Part shown: piece after piece, positions 8,280 to 19,130 of the stretch | How the letters are laid out: each line of letters begins with the position of its first letter | How positions within the stretch are numbered: position 1 is the first letter of the stretch | From: Polyangia bacterium | GTDB lineage: Bacteria; Myxococcota_A; Polyangia; Nannocystales; Nannocystaceae | DNA: 64,000 nt | Assembly: GCA_030429545.1 (NCBI GenBank) | Contig: JAUIFF010000018.1 | Span: 1-64,000, forward strand | Direction of reading: 5' to 3' | Translations under genes and position numbers: made by a program | The notes under the pieces: model-generated | What the model was told of the DNA's origin: nothing | Seen by the model: only the letters and a program-made list of their open reading frames with translations | Databases searched by the model: none

Positions 8280-9764
8280 TTATTGCCGCTTGCCGGGGTT
8301 TTTTTGGCGCTTGCGATTGCCCTTGCCGCGGGCGCGCACAACCAACCTCACCGGTATCCCGCGCAGATCCCAACGATCTCGGATCCTCCGCAGAAGGTAG
8401 CGCTCGTACGCAGGTGTGAGGCAGCGTCCGTGATTGGCGGAGATCACAATCAGTGGCGGATTGCGCTCGGCTTGGCTGGCAAACAGAAGTTTGACCGGCT
8501 TGTTCCCAAACATCGGGGGGCTGTGGTTGGCGACGGCTTCGGTGAGCTCGTCGTTGAGGGCACGGGTTGGGATTCGGCGGTGCAGGGCCTGAGCTGTGCG
8601 CAGGCAGCCGTCTAGCAATTTCCCGAGGCCTATTGGCTTGCCCTCTCCGACATCGCGACCGTCGCCGACCACCGAAGTGCGGAAAATCAGCGGCCGTTCC
8701 AAAAACCCAAGGGCCGCCTCGGTGTGTTTGACCCGCTCGTGTGCCTTGCGTTTGTCGGCCGCGATCAGGTCCCACTTGTGCAGCAACACCACCACGCCCT
8801 TGCCGCGGATAAATGCCATCCGGGCCAGGCGTTGGTCCTGGTCGGTGACGCCTTCGGTCGAGTCGATCACCAGCACCACGACATCGGTCCGCTCCATCGT
8901 GCGGATCGCCTTGATCGCCGCGAGCTTTTCCATCGCCCGGGCGATCTGTTTGCGCCTTCGCAGCCCGGCCGTGTCGATCAGTACGAGCGGTTTGCCGTTG
9001 TGTTCAAACGGCAGTTCGATCGGATCGCGGGTGGTCCCAGCCGTTGCATCTACAATCACTCGACGCTCGCGCATCAACGTGTTGATCAGCGTCGACTTGC
9101 CGGCGTTGGGCCTGCCCATCATGGCGATCCGGGTGCCGGGCAAGCGCTCGACCGCCGGGCCCTTGGGCACCGGGGGCAAGCCCTCGAGGATCGCATCGCA
9201 CAGCTCGTGAACCCGGCGACCGTGGGCGGCCGAGACCGGGTACACCTCGCCTAGGCCGAGTTCGTGGCAGCTGTGGCTATGCAACTCGCGCTTGGGGCTA
9301 TCGACCTTGTTGGCCACCAAAATCACGGTGTGCCCGCTACGCCGCAGCCAGGTTGCGATTTCAAAGTCAACGCTGGTGGGGCCCTCGACCGCGTCGACGA
9401 CAAACAAAATGAGGTCGGCCTCTTCGACGGCGACATCGACCTGGGTCTTGATGTGCGCCGGCAAACCGGTGTCGAGGTCGGGGTCGAGGCCACCGGTGTC
9501 GACCACCATGTATGCGCGGCCTTCCCAGTGCACCACCCCGTACAGGCGGTCGCGGGTCACCCCCGGGCGGTCTTCGACAATCGCCTTGCGGGCACCGACC
9601 AGGCGATTGAACAGGGTCGACTTGCCGACGTTGGGCCGGCCGATAATCGCGACCAACCCATAGCTTTGGGGCGCTTCGGCCTCGGGCACCTCGCCCTCGC
9701 CCATGGCCCCTTCGTCTAGCTCGGATGTAGCTGCATGTTGTTTGATGTCGTCGGTGGAACTCAT
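8280..9764 (-). CDS. der: Ribosome-assembly GTPase Der (EngA)
   Basis: The protein has two tandem GTPase domains, the hallmark of Der. The first P-loop is GRPNVGKST (residues 42-50) with DTGG and NKVD motifs. The second is GRPNAGKST with DTAG and HKWD. A KH-like C-terminal domain and a basic tail (KGNRKRQKNPGKRQ) follow. Der acts in 50S subunit maturation. The start ATG 9764 is well supported by an upstream GGAGGT, and it overlaps the stop of era by ATGA, so the two GTPase genes are translationally coupled. Confidence 0.96.
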   Translation of the reverse strand: MSSTDDIKQHAATSELDEGAMGEGEVPEAEAPQSYGLVAIIGRPNVGKSTLFNRLVGARKAIVEDRPGVTRDRLYGVVHWEGRAYMVVDTGGLDPDLDTGLPAHIKTQVDVAVEEADLILFVVDAVEGPTSVDFEIATWLRRSGHTVILVANKVDSPKRELHSHSCHELGLGEVYPVSAAHGRRVHELCDAILEGLPPVPKGPAVERLPGTRIAMMGRPNAGKSTLINTLMRERRVIVDATAGTTRDPIELPFEHNGKPLVLIDTAGLRRRKQIARAMEKLAAIKAIRTMERTDVVVLVIDSTEGVTDQDQRLARMAFIRGKGVVVLLHKWDLIAADKRKAHERVKHTEAALGFLERPLIFRTSVVGDGRDVGEGKPIGLGKLLDGCLRTAQALHRRIPTRALNDELTEAVANHSPPMFGNKPVKLLFASQAERNPPLIVISANHGRCLTPAYERYLLRRIRDRWDLRGIPVRLVVRARGKGNRKRQKNPGKRQ

Positions 9765-10729
9765 GCCTCACCTCCGATGGCCTGGTGGTAGCCCAACCGC
9801 TTCATCAAGTCCGGATCTTTGGTCCAGTTGCGGGTGAGCCGGACGGTCAAAAACAGGTCACATGGCCGCTGGGTCAGCTCGGCGATTTCTTGGCGTGCCT
9901 GCATCGAGATGGCGCGAATCGTCTGTCCGCCCTTGCCGATCACAACCTTTTTTTGGCTCTCGCGCTCGACGTGCACGGTGGCGCGAATCGTGTCCTTGGG
10001 CGGCTTGCGTTGCTCGCGGTAGGACTCGATGGTGACGGCGCAGGAATAGGGAAGCTCCTGGCTGAGGTTGCGAAACAATGCGGCCCGCACCCGTTCACCG
10101 GCGTGCCACCGCATCCCCCGGTCGCTGAGGTTGTCGCGATCAAACAGCGGCTCACCCGGCGGCAAGGATGCATGTACAACTTCACGGAGCTTGCGCAGTC
10201 CCTGGCCCCGCAACGCACACACAGGCACGACCGCGGAAAACTCGTGGAGCCCCTGCCACCGGGCAATAATCGGCAACAGGTGGGTACGCTCGCTCAGGCG
10301 ATCGACCTTGGTCAGTACCAAAATGATCGGCTTGCCCACATCCGCGAGGGTCTTGAGCGCCGCCAGGGCCGACTCACCCGGTTCCCACTGCTCGGCGGCC
10401 TCGATGTCGGGCAGGCGCGGCACCTCGGCCAGCAACATCACGACATCGGCATCACGGGCCCCGCGTTCGGCTTCGCGGACCATGTACTTATTAAAGGCAC
10501 TGCGCGCCCGGTGGATCCCAGGGGTGTCGATAAGGACAGCTTGGAAGTTGCTTTCCGACCAGATCCCGAGCATGCGCTCGCGGGTGGTCTGGGGAAATCG
10601 CGTGGCGAGGGCAAGCTCGGTTCGCAGCAACGCATTGAGCAACGTCGACTTGCCGACGTTCGGGCGCCCACACAGGGCTAAAAATCCGGCGCGGAACTCT
10701 GCCTCGCCGGTTGGTGTTGTCTCAGCCAT
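9761..10729 (-). CDS. era: GTPase Era
   Basis: The 322-residue protein has the P-loop GRPNVGKST, the switch region TRFPQTTRERMLGI, DTPGIHRA, TKVD and a C-terminal KH domain containing VVIGKGGQTIRAI, the diagnostic Era order. Era binds the 3' end of 16S rRNA and supports 30S maturation. ATG 10729 (MAETTPTGEAEF) places the P-loop at the usual distance; the frame is open further upstream but without homology. It is the first gene of an era-der operon with a 4-bp overlap. Confidence 0.95.
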   Translation of the reverse strand: MAETTPTGEAEFRAGFLALCGRPNVGKSTLLNALLRTELALATRFPQTTRERMLGIWSESNFQAVLIDTPGIHRARSAFNKYMVREAERGARDADVVMLLAEVPRLPDIEAAEQWEPGESALAALKTLADVGKPIILVLTKVDRLSERTHLLPIIARWQGLHEFSAVVPVCALRGQGLRKLREVVHASLPPGEPLFDRDNLSDRGMRWHAGERVRAALFRNLSQELPYSCAVTIESYREQRKPPKDTIRATVHVERESQKKVVIGKGGQTIRAISMQARQEIAELTQRPCDLFLTVRLTRNWTKDPDLMKRLGYHQAIGGEA

Positions 10730-10868
10730 TGAAGCCGCCGTTATTGAGCAATCCCGGCGTGTGCGCAAGCCATGTCCAAAGACGAACATCCTCACACGCG
10801 GACAGCGTCGAGCTGTCGCTTATGTAGGATATTTGCCTTCATCTCATGACACTGCAATCCTCCTTTTT

Positions 10869-11216
10869 ATGACCGTCCAGGTGGAGCGCCGCTCATCAGC
10901 CCGCATCGATAAGGTGTTTCGTGTCCTCATTTCGACCGAGGAACACGGAGACCAATGGTTTGTGGCCCGCAACATCTCCAACTCGGGGATGTTTGTGGAG
11001 ATGCCGGAGCCGCTGCCGCTCAAAACCAAGGTGATCGTCCGGTTTCAGCAGCCGGGCGAGGCTTCGGCCATCTGCGCCATCGCCCGGATCCAAAACCACT
11101 ACTACTTCCAATACGCCGGGACCGACGGCATTGAGGCCCTCGCGGGTGTCGGTCTGCGGTTTTTGCGATTTGTCCCCGAAGTTGGCGCCCCGCCGCCCCA
11201 GCACTTGCTCAACTGA
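10869..11216 (+). CDS. PilZ-domain protein
   Basis: The 115-residue protein is a stand-alone PilZ domain. It has the basic N-terminal motif ERRSSAR followed by ARNISNSGMFVEM, corresponding to the RxxxR and (D/N)xSxxG elements that bind cyclic di-GMP. Such small PilZ proteins relay c-di-GMP to motility, exopolysaccharide or development. It is transcribed divergently from era. The frame is open for several hundred bases upstream, but that part is antisense to era; ATG 10869 gives a protein of normal length. I see no clear Shine-Dalgarno. Confidence 0.82.
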   Translation: MTVQVERRSSARIDKVFRVLISTEEHGDQWFVARNISNSGMFVEMPEPLPLKTKVIVRFQQPGEASAICAIARIQNHYYFQYAGTDGIEALAGVGLRFLRFVPEVGAPPPQHLLN

Positions 11217-11231
11217 TCGAGCTATCTATCT

Positions 11232-11411
11232 ATGGTCGTGATGTTTGTCCTTCTGTGGCGGGAGTTTGTGCGCGCCCGTCGACGCCTTCGCAGCCGCCGG
11301 TTACCCAAGCAGTCGTACCGGCTGCCGTTGCGCTGGCGCATGCGGATGTTGTCCCGCCGCGGGTTTACGATGGCCCGCGTGCAAAAGCGCCTGCGTCTCG
11401 CCAACCCGTGA
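11232..11411 (+). CDS. Small Arg-rich ORF, hypothetical
   Basis: A 59-codon frame begins 15 bp after the PilZ stop and encodes a very basic peptide (MVVMFVLLWREFVRARRRLR...) with a short hydrophobic start. Such a peptide could bind RNA or membranes. Coding is uncertain: the composition could simply follow from high GC, and I recognise no family. Confidence 0.3.
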   Translation: MVVMFVLLWREFVRARRRLRSRRLPKQSYRLPLRWRMRMLSRRGFTMARVQKRLRLANP

Positions 11412-11608
11412 GCCTGCAAACCGGTGCTTGCACGAGATCCGCGATCTCGGCACTATGGCACCGCATGTTCGCTGTCGCCTGATCCATCCCACGTGCCCGA
11501 CGCGGTTAGCCGTGCGGCGCGACGTGGGAGTGCCAACAAAAGTCCGCCCGTGGCCCGTTGTTCGCCACGAGGCGCGTGTTTCCTTTTGTACGTTTCGGAT
11601 CTCGAACA

Positions 11609-12676
11609 GTGAACCCACAACCTTTTTGTTCTCTCCTCCACCTCGGCTTCGACCCATTCTTTGCCGAGCAAGTCACCGATATTGAGCTCACACCCGGCCG
11701 TGTCCTGCGGGCATGGGATCGGCAGTGCGACGTTTTGAGCAGCGATGGCGTGCGCCATGCCCTACTTCCGCGGCGGCTGTGTCGACCGCGGCCGGTGGTC
11801 GGCGATTGGGTGCTGCTACAGCCACAGCCGGTCGGCGACCCGCTGGTAGCCCAACGCCTCACCCGCAAAACCGAGCTCGGGCGGGCGGCTGCTGGCACGC
11901 GCACACGCAAGCAAGTGATCGCCGCCAACCTCGACCTCGTGTTTGTCGTGATGGGCCTCGATGGCGATTTCAACCTGCGTCGGCTCGAGCGCTACCTGGC
12001 GATGTGTGCAGATGCACAGATCCCGGTGGTCGTGTTGCTGACAAAGGCCGGCCCCCACCCCGAGTTTGCGCCCAAGGTCGCGGCTTGCCAGGCCATCGCG
12101 CCCTCGCAAACCGTGCGCATGGTCGCCGCGGTCGATGTCCTTGCCGGAGTCAACGCAGCTTTGCCCCTGCGCACCGCCACCGGAAAGTCGGTCGCGCTTG
12201 TCGGGTCTTCGGGTGCCGGTAAATCCACACTTGCCAACCACATCCTCGGGCGCCAACAGATGGCAACCGGTGCGGTCCGTCGCGGCGATGATCGTGGACG
12301 ACACACCACCACCCACCGCGAGCTTTTGCCGATCCCGGGTGGTGGCGTGTTGATCGACAATCCCGGGATCCGCGAGTTGGGCCTGTGGATCGAAGGCGAT
12401 GGACTGACGCAGGCCTTTGGCGAGGTCGAGCAATTGGCCCAGGCCTGCCGGTTTCGTGACTGCACCCATCGCCACGAACCCGGCTGTGCAGTGCTCGCGG
12501 CCCGTGATGGGGGTGAGCTCGATGCCGGTCGCCTCGCCAACTACGACCGCTTGCAACGCGAGGTTGCGGCGACCGAGCGGCGGCGCAACGAGCATGTACG
12601 ACGGGCCGACGAACGCAAGCTCGGCAAGCTTTACCGCCGGGTCCAACGCGAACGTCGACGGCGGCGCGGCGAGTAG
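11609..12676 (+). CDS. rsgA: Ribosome small-subunit GTPase RsgA
   Basis: This is a circularly permuted GTPase: an N-terminal OB-like domain with RPVVGDWVLL, then the G4-like LLTKAG, the P-loop [17 protein letters not shown], and a C-terminal zinc site CRFRDCTHRHEPGC. RsgA checks late 30S maturation. The C-terminus is very basic (RRVQRERRRRRGE). I prefer GTG 11609 (MNPQPFCSLLHLGFD), which aligns with the usual LGWD-type start; an in-frame ATG at 11558 adds 17 residues of doubtful value. The last 40 bp of this gene and its terminator have been duplicated repeatedly downstream (12637-13264). Confidence 0.9.
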   Translation: MNPQPFCSLLHLGFDPFFAEQVTDIELTPGRVLRAWDRQCDVLSSDGVRHALLPRRLCRPRPVVGDWVLLQPQPVGDPLVAQRLTRKTELGRAAAGTRTRKQVIAANLDLVFVVMGLDGDFNLRRLERYLAMCADAQIPVVVLLTKAGPHPEFAPKVAACQAIAPSQTVRMVAAVDVLAGVNAALPLRTATGKSVALVGSSGAGKSTLANHILGRQQMATGAVRRGDDRGRHTTTHRELLPIPGGGVLIDNPGIRELGLWIEGDGLTQAFGEVEQLAQACRFRDCTHRHEPGCAVLAARDGGELDAGRLANYDRLQREVAATERRRNEHVRRADERKLGKLYRRVQRERRRRRGE

Positions 12677-13264
12677 CATGTAGGTACATCAAAATTAAAG
12701 CCCCGGCACTGCACCACGGTGTCGGGGCGTTTCTGGGTCAACGCGAACGTCGGCGGCGGCGCGGCAAGTAGCATGTACACAAAATCTAAAGCCCCGGCAC
12801 GCACGACGGTCTCGGAACTTTCGCCGGGTCCAACGCGAACATCGACCGCGGCGCGGCGAGTCTTATGTAGGCACAACAATGCCAAGCCGGGTCAACGCGA
12901 ACGTCGACCGCGGCGCGGCGAGTAGCATGTAGGCACATAAAAAATAAAGCCCCGGCACCCCGGTCTCGGGGCTTTCGCCGGGTCAACGCGAACGTCGACC
13001 GCGGCGCGGCGAGTAGCATGTCGGTACATAAAAAATAAAACCCCGGCACCCCGGTCTCGGGGCTTTCGCCGGGTCAACGCGAACGTCGACCGCGGCGCGG
13101 CGCGGCGAGTAGCATGTCGGTACATAAAGCTAAGGCCGCGGCACTGCACCACGGTGTCGGGGCTTTCGCCGGGTCAACGAACGTTGACGAACGTCGACGA
13201 ACACCAACGAACGTCGACGGCGCTGCGAGTAGCATGTCGGTACATAAAAACCGTGTATCTACAC
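12637..13264 (+). repeat. Tandem array of about seven copies of the rsgA 3' end plus terminator
   Basis: Units of roughly 90 bp start with GGGTCAACGCGAACGTCGAC, which is the coding end of rsgA. They continue with GCGGCGCGGCGAGTAG (the rsgA stop), a GCATGTAGGTACATA motif, an A/T run and a hairpin AAAGCCCCGGCAC...GGGGCTTT. The first unit is the real gene end; about six degenerate copies follow, one truncated before the hairpin and the last partly rearranged. Hairpins sit at about 12697-12730, 12946-12975 and 13037-13066, so the array is a multiple terminator between rsgA and the convergent kinase gene. The copies keep the stop codon and encode nothing further. Confidence 0.9.
12946..12975 (+). 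terminator. Terminator hairpin within the rsgA-end array
   Basis: AAAGCCCCGG pairs with CTCGGGGCTTT around a short loop. The A run on the left and T run on the right suggest action in both directions. Near-identical copies are at 12697-12730 and 13037-13066. Confidence 0.7.
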
Positions 13265-13300
13265 GACAAAACAGCCCGACGCGGCATCAGGCTCTCGCCG

Positions 13301-14995
13301 CTAACCGAACGGATCTTTGATCCCCGGAACCTTGGTTCCCGGCACCTTTTTGGTGGTTTTCTTGGGCGTTTTTTTGGTTGTGGTGCCCGACCCACCCCGG
13401 CGTTTTTTCTTGAGCTCGAACTCGTATTCTTTGTCGACATCGGGGATCACATCGACCGGCGTTTCGTGGTAGCCATCTGCAACGAGGAGCAGTTTTACGG
13501 CCTCCTCCCCGCGTTTGAGCGTCACCCCGTCACCGTTGGAGTTTCCGAGTTCACCGTGGTCTCGGGCATCGAGCACCTTGGCATCGACGTTGGTCCTCAG
13601 CTTGAGGGTGACCGTTTGGGCGACCGGCGGATCGTCTGGTGTTTCGGGCTGGCTCCCGGTGGTCACCACCTCGGGCTCGGGTTCGGGTTCGGGTTCGGGC
13701 TCGGGTTCGGGCGCCTCGACACCCGCGGCCCCGCCGGCACTCGCGGCTGCAACTGGTTGGCTCTCGTCGGTGTGGGTCAACAACAGGTACAGGCTGGCCG
13801 CGGCGATGCCGATGAACAGGGCGGCCAAGATAATTGCAACTGCACCAAACTTGTCGTCCTTGCCGGTTGCGACCACAGGTTTGCGATCGCCAAAGTTGCC
13901 AGATCCATCGGGAAGGGTCTCGCCCCCCTCAACCATCAGCCCGGGGGTCGACGGGGCAAAGCCCATCTTTTGCCCGGCACTTTGGGGCCGCTCCAAAACC
14001 TCTTGGACCACGTCGACGGGCGCAGCTCCGGTCCCCACTTCGGTGATCGCAGCCAGCATCTCGGACATGCTTTGAAACCGTAGGTCGCGGTCTTTTTGCA
14101 GGGCCTTCAAAATCACGGCTTCGACCGCGGGGGTGATGCTCGGGTTGTCGACAACCTCGCTTGGGGCCGCCGGTGCCTCGAACATGTGCTGGGTCAGCAC
14201 CCCCATAAACGTGTCTGAGGTAAAGGGTGTCTTTCCGGTCAGGCACTCATACAAAATCACGCCGACAGCGTAGATATCGGCGCGGTGATCGACCTTCATG
14301 CCCTGCGCCTGCTCGGGCGACATGTACTCGGGCGTGCCAAAGATCATCCCGGTTTTGGTGAGCCCCTTGTTGGTCGTGCTGGAGTTGTCGTTGCTGATCT
14401 TGGCGATGCCAAAATCGAGGACTTTGATGTAGTCGCGGTTGGAGCTGCGCTCGACCCGAAAGCAGTTTTCGGGCTTCATGTCGCGGTGGATCACGCCCTT
14501 TTTGTGGGCTGCCTCGAGCGCGGTACAGATCTGGACAGCGATCGGTTTGACCCGTGCCCACGACAACGGGCCTTCGCGCTTGATGGTGGCCGAGAGGTCC
14601 TCCCCCGAGAGGTGCTCCATCACGAAAAACACCGAGCCGTCCGGGGTCTTACCGAAGTCGGTTATCTCGACCACATTTTCGTGGGCGATCATCGAGGCCG
14701 CTCGCGCCTCTTGCAAAAACCGCTCGACGAGTTCGGGCTTATGGGCGAACTCCCGGCTCAGGACCTTGATCGCCAGGCGCTTGCCGATGGTGACGTGCTC
14801 GGCCAGGTAGACGGTGCCCATGCCACCCTCGCCGAGTTTGTCGACAAGCAGGTAGCGCTCGACGAGTGTCTGGCCGATCAAAGTTTCGGCGGCGACCGGC
14901 GTATCTTCTTCAAAACCGGTGGTGACGGCCGGCTGTTGGGACATGTCTGCCACAACCGTCGCCCCGGTTTGAATCACATTTTCGGGCCGGGCCAT
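13301..14995 (-). CDS. Membrane-anchored Hanks-type Ser/Thr protein kinase
   Basis: The 564-residue protein has a complete kinase domain: glycine loop GEGGMG (residues 55-60), catalytic Lys77 in LAIKVL, HRDMKPEN, DFG in LDFGIAK and the APE-equivalent GTPEYMSPEQ. A single membrane helix (AVAIILAALFIGIAAASLYL) follows, then a Pro-Glu repeat linker and a C-terminal PEGA-like domain, ending in a Lys/Thr-rich tail and KDPFG. It would phosphorylate cytoplasmic proteins in response to an envelope signal. ATG 14995 (MARPENVIQT) lies 47 bp after the stop of a second kinase gene, so the pair is probably one operon. The tail KDPF recurs in that kinase. Confidence 0.93.
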   Translation of the reverse strand: MARPENVIQTGATVVADMSQQPAVTTGFEEDTPVAAETLIGQTLVERYLLVDKLGEGGMGTVYLAEHVTIGKRLAIKVLSREFAHKPELVERFLQEARAASMIAHENVVEITDFGKTPDGSVFFVMEHLSGEDLSATIKREGPLSWARVKPIAVQICTALEAAHKKGVIHRDMKPENCFRVERSSNRDYIKVLDFGIAKISNDNSSTTNKGLTKTGMIFGTPEYMSPEQAQGMKVDHRADIYAVGVILYECLTGKTPFTSDTFMGVLTQHMFEAPAAPSEVVDNPSITPAVEAVILKALQKDRDLRFQSMSEMLAAITEVGTGAAPVDVVQEVLERPQSAGQKMGFAPSTPGLMVEGGETLPDGSGNFGDRKPVVATGKDDKFGAVAIILAALFIGIAAASLYLLLTHTDESQPVAAASAGGAAGVEAPEPEPEPEPEPEPEVVTTGSQPETPDDPPVAQTVTLKLRTNVDAKVLDARDHGELGNSNGDGVTLKRGEEAVKLLLVADGYHETPVDVIPDVDKEYEFELKKKRRGGSGTTTKKTPKKTTKKVPGTKVPGIKDPFG

Positions 14996-15042
14996 GGGCT
15001 GCAGGGTAGCGGATTTTCGCGGCGAGCGTCTTTGGTGGTTTC

Positions 15043-17157
<2,115 letters not shown>

Positions 17158-17239
17158 CACGCCTTGTGAGCGTAAACGGGTGTATGTGAGTCGGTCAACG
17201 CGGGCGGACTCACTCGCGCCGTCGGTGTACCCTACCGCC

Positions 17240-18802
17240 ATGACGCACCCGGTTGAGCCCGCTGTGGTTGTCGGAAGCCCGTTGCAACTTCGGGACGTGA
17301 CCCGTGTTGCCCGCGGGTCGACCAACGTCCTTCTCGACCCGCAAGCGAGGGCAGCGCTCGCACAGACCCGTGAACAGCTCGAAGCCCGTCTCGCCAGCGG
17401 TGCCGCGATTTATGGGGTCAACACCGGATTTGGCGCCCTGAGTGAAACACGCATCCCGGGCGACAAACTTTCGGCCCTCCAGCTCAACCTATTGCGCAGC
17501 CATGCCGTGGGTGTCGGGCAGCCACTTCCGCGGGACGTTGTGCGCGCACTGTTGTTGCTGCGGGCACACACACTTGCGCTCGGGGCCAGCGGCGTGTCCC
17601 CCGAACTCGCCGAACATCTTGTGACCGTTCTCAACGCCGGGATCGCTCCGGTCGTCCCGTGCCAGGGCAGCGTGGGGGCGAGTGGTGACCTTGCGCCACT
17701 TGCTCACCTCGCGCTCGTACTCGTGGGCGAAGGCCGGGCCACCATCGGCGACTCTTGTACACACATCGATGGTGCCGCAGCCCTGCAACAGGCCGGGCTC
17801 GTCCCGTTTGCGCTCGGGCCCAAGGAGGGCCTCAGCCTGATCAACGGCACCCAGGTGATGACTGCGATCGGTGCGCTCGCCCTCCACGACGCCTCCGAGC
17901 TGATCGTCGCCACCGACATCATCGGCGCCCTCAGCCTCGACACCCACCTCGGCACGGTCTCGGCCTGCGACCCACGGATCCACGCCGGCAAGGCCCACCC
18001 CGGCCAACTGCAAAGCGCCGCCCTGATCCGTCAGCTGCTCGCCGGCTCGCCGCTCAACGACTCCCACCGCCACTGCAATGTCGTGCAAGATGCCTACTCG
18101 ATGCGCTGCATGCCCCAGGTCCACGGGGCCGTGCGTGGAGCATTTGCCTATGCAAGCAATGCCTGCGAGATCGAGGTCAACAGCTTTACCGACAACCCCC
18201 TGGTGCTGCCCCGCGACCGCAACGATCCGAGTGCCGGGTTTGATGTCATCAGCGGCGGCAACTTTCACGGGGCCACCATTGCCGTGCCGCTCGACCACAT
18301 GACCGCGGCCCTGACCACGCTCGCCACCATCAGCGAGCGCCGTAGCGACCGATTTATGAACCCCCACACGAACCGAGGTTTGCCGGCGTTTTTGGCCGAC
18401 CACCCCGGTTTACAAAGCGGATTTATGATGGCCCACGTGACCGCGGCCGCGCTCGCCAGCGAGTGCAAGGCCGACGCCCATCCGGCCAGTGTCGACACCA
18501 TCCCAACCTCGGCCGGCAAGGAAGACCACGTCAGCATGGGCCCCCTCGCCGCCCGCAAACTCCGGCGGGTGGTCGACAACCTCAGCCTCGTGCTGGCGAT
18601 CGAAGCTGCCATTGGTGCCCGCGCACTCGACCTGCGGGACATCGCCACCTCCGAGCCGCTGATGCGTGTACATCAAACCATTCGCCAATATGTCCCCCCG
18701 GTGACCGACGACCGCAGCATGACCGACGAGCTCCACCTGCTAGCCGCGGCGATTGTCCGCGGGGAGTTGCGCGAAGCGGCCGGGGTTGAGCCGTTGCTGT
18801 GA
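17240..18802 (+). CDS. hutH: Histidine ammonia-lyase (aromatic ammonia-lyase family)
   Basis: The 520-residue protein matches the HAL/PAL family. It has YGVNTGFG near the N-terminus, the MIO cofactor triad ASG in GSVGASGDLAPLAHLA, and the late motif HPASVDTIPTSAGKEDHVSMG characteristic of histidine ammonia-lyase. HutH deaminates L-histidine to urocanate as the first step of histidine catabolism. No other hut gene is adjacent, and SECK replaces the commoner SENK, so activity on another aromatic amino acid remains possible. It is divergent from the kinase pair, and its 3' end is part of a triplicated junction. Confidence 0.85.
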   Translation: MTHPVEPAVVVGSPLQLRDVTRVARGSTNVLLDPQARAALAQTREQLEARLASGAAIYGVNTGFGALSETRIPGDKLSALQLNLLRSHAVGVGQPLPRDVVRALLLLRAHTLALGASGVSPELAEHLVTVLNAGIAPVVPCQGSVGASGDLAPLAHLALVLVGEGRATIGDSCTHIDGAAALQQAGLVPFALGPKEGLSLINGTQVMTAIGALALHDASELIVATDIIGALSLDTHLGTVSACDPRIHAGKAHPGQLQSAALIRQLLAGSPLNDSHRHCNVVQDAYSMRCMPQVHGAVRGAFAYASNACEIEVNSFTDNPLVLPRDRNDPSAGFDVISGGNFHGATIAVPLDHMTAALTTLATISERRSDRFMNPHTNRGLPAFLADHPGLQSGFMMAHVTAAALASECKADAHPASVDTIPTSAGKEDHVSMGPLAARKLRRVVDNLSLVLAIEAAIGARALDLRDIATSEPLMRVHQTIRQYVPPVTDDRSMTDELHLLAAAIVRGELREAAGVEPLL

Positions 18803-19130
18803 ACGACATCTAACCTGCCCATACAAGCTGTTTGCCTATTCGATCGGCAAAGCTCGTACTTGCAACCGTGGGGCTCACCGAGGTTGAGCCGTTGCGGTGA
18901 ACGACATCTAACCTGCACATACAAGCTGTTTGCCTACTCGATCGGCACGTCGACCAACGTCTGCTCGGGCTCGGCAAACTCGTACCCGCAACCGTGGGCT
19001 CACCGGGGTTGAGCCGTTGCTGTGAACGACATCTAACCTGCCCATACAAGCTGTTTGCCTACTCGATCGGCACGTCGACCAACGTCTGGTCGGGATAGGC
19101 AAAGCTCGTACTTGCAACCGTGGGCTCGCC
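18780..19130. repeat. Triplicated convergent gene junction (hutH end / lipoprotein end)
   Basis: Three direct copies begin at 18780 (98 bp), 18878 (125 bp) and 19003 (about 125 bp). Each starts with the last codons and stop of hutH (GGGTTGAGCCGTTGCTGTGA), runs through the intergenic ACATACAAGCTGTTTGCC, and ends with the last codons of the opposite-strand lipoprotein gene (TGCAACCGTGGGCTC). The first copy lacks 27 bp. The outer copies hold the true gene ends, so the whole overlap between two convergent genes has been multiplied. Confidence 0.92.

Noticed and set aside
12637-13264. Possible CRISPR array
   Set aside because: Units are contiguous and degenerate with no unique spacers, and they match the end of rsgA; no cas genes nearby.
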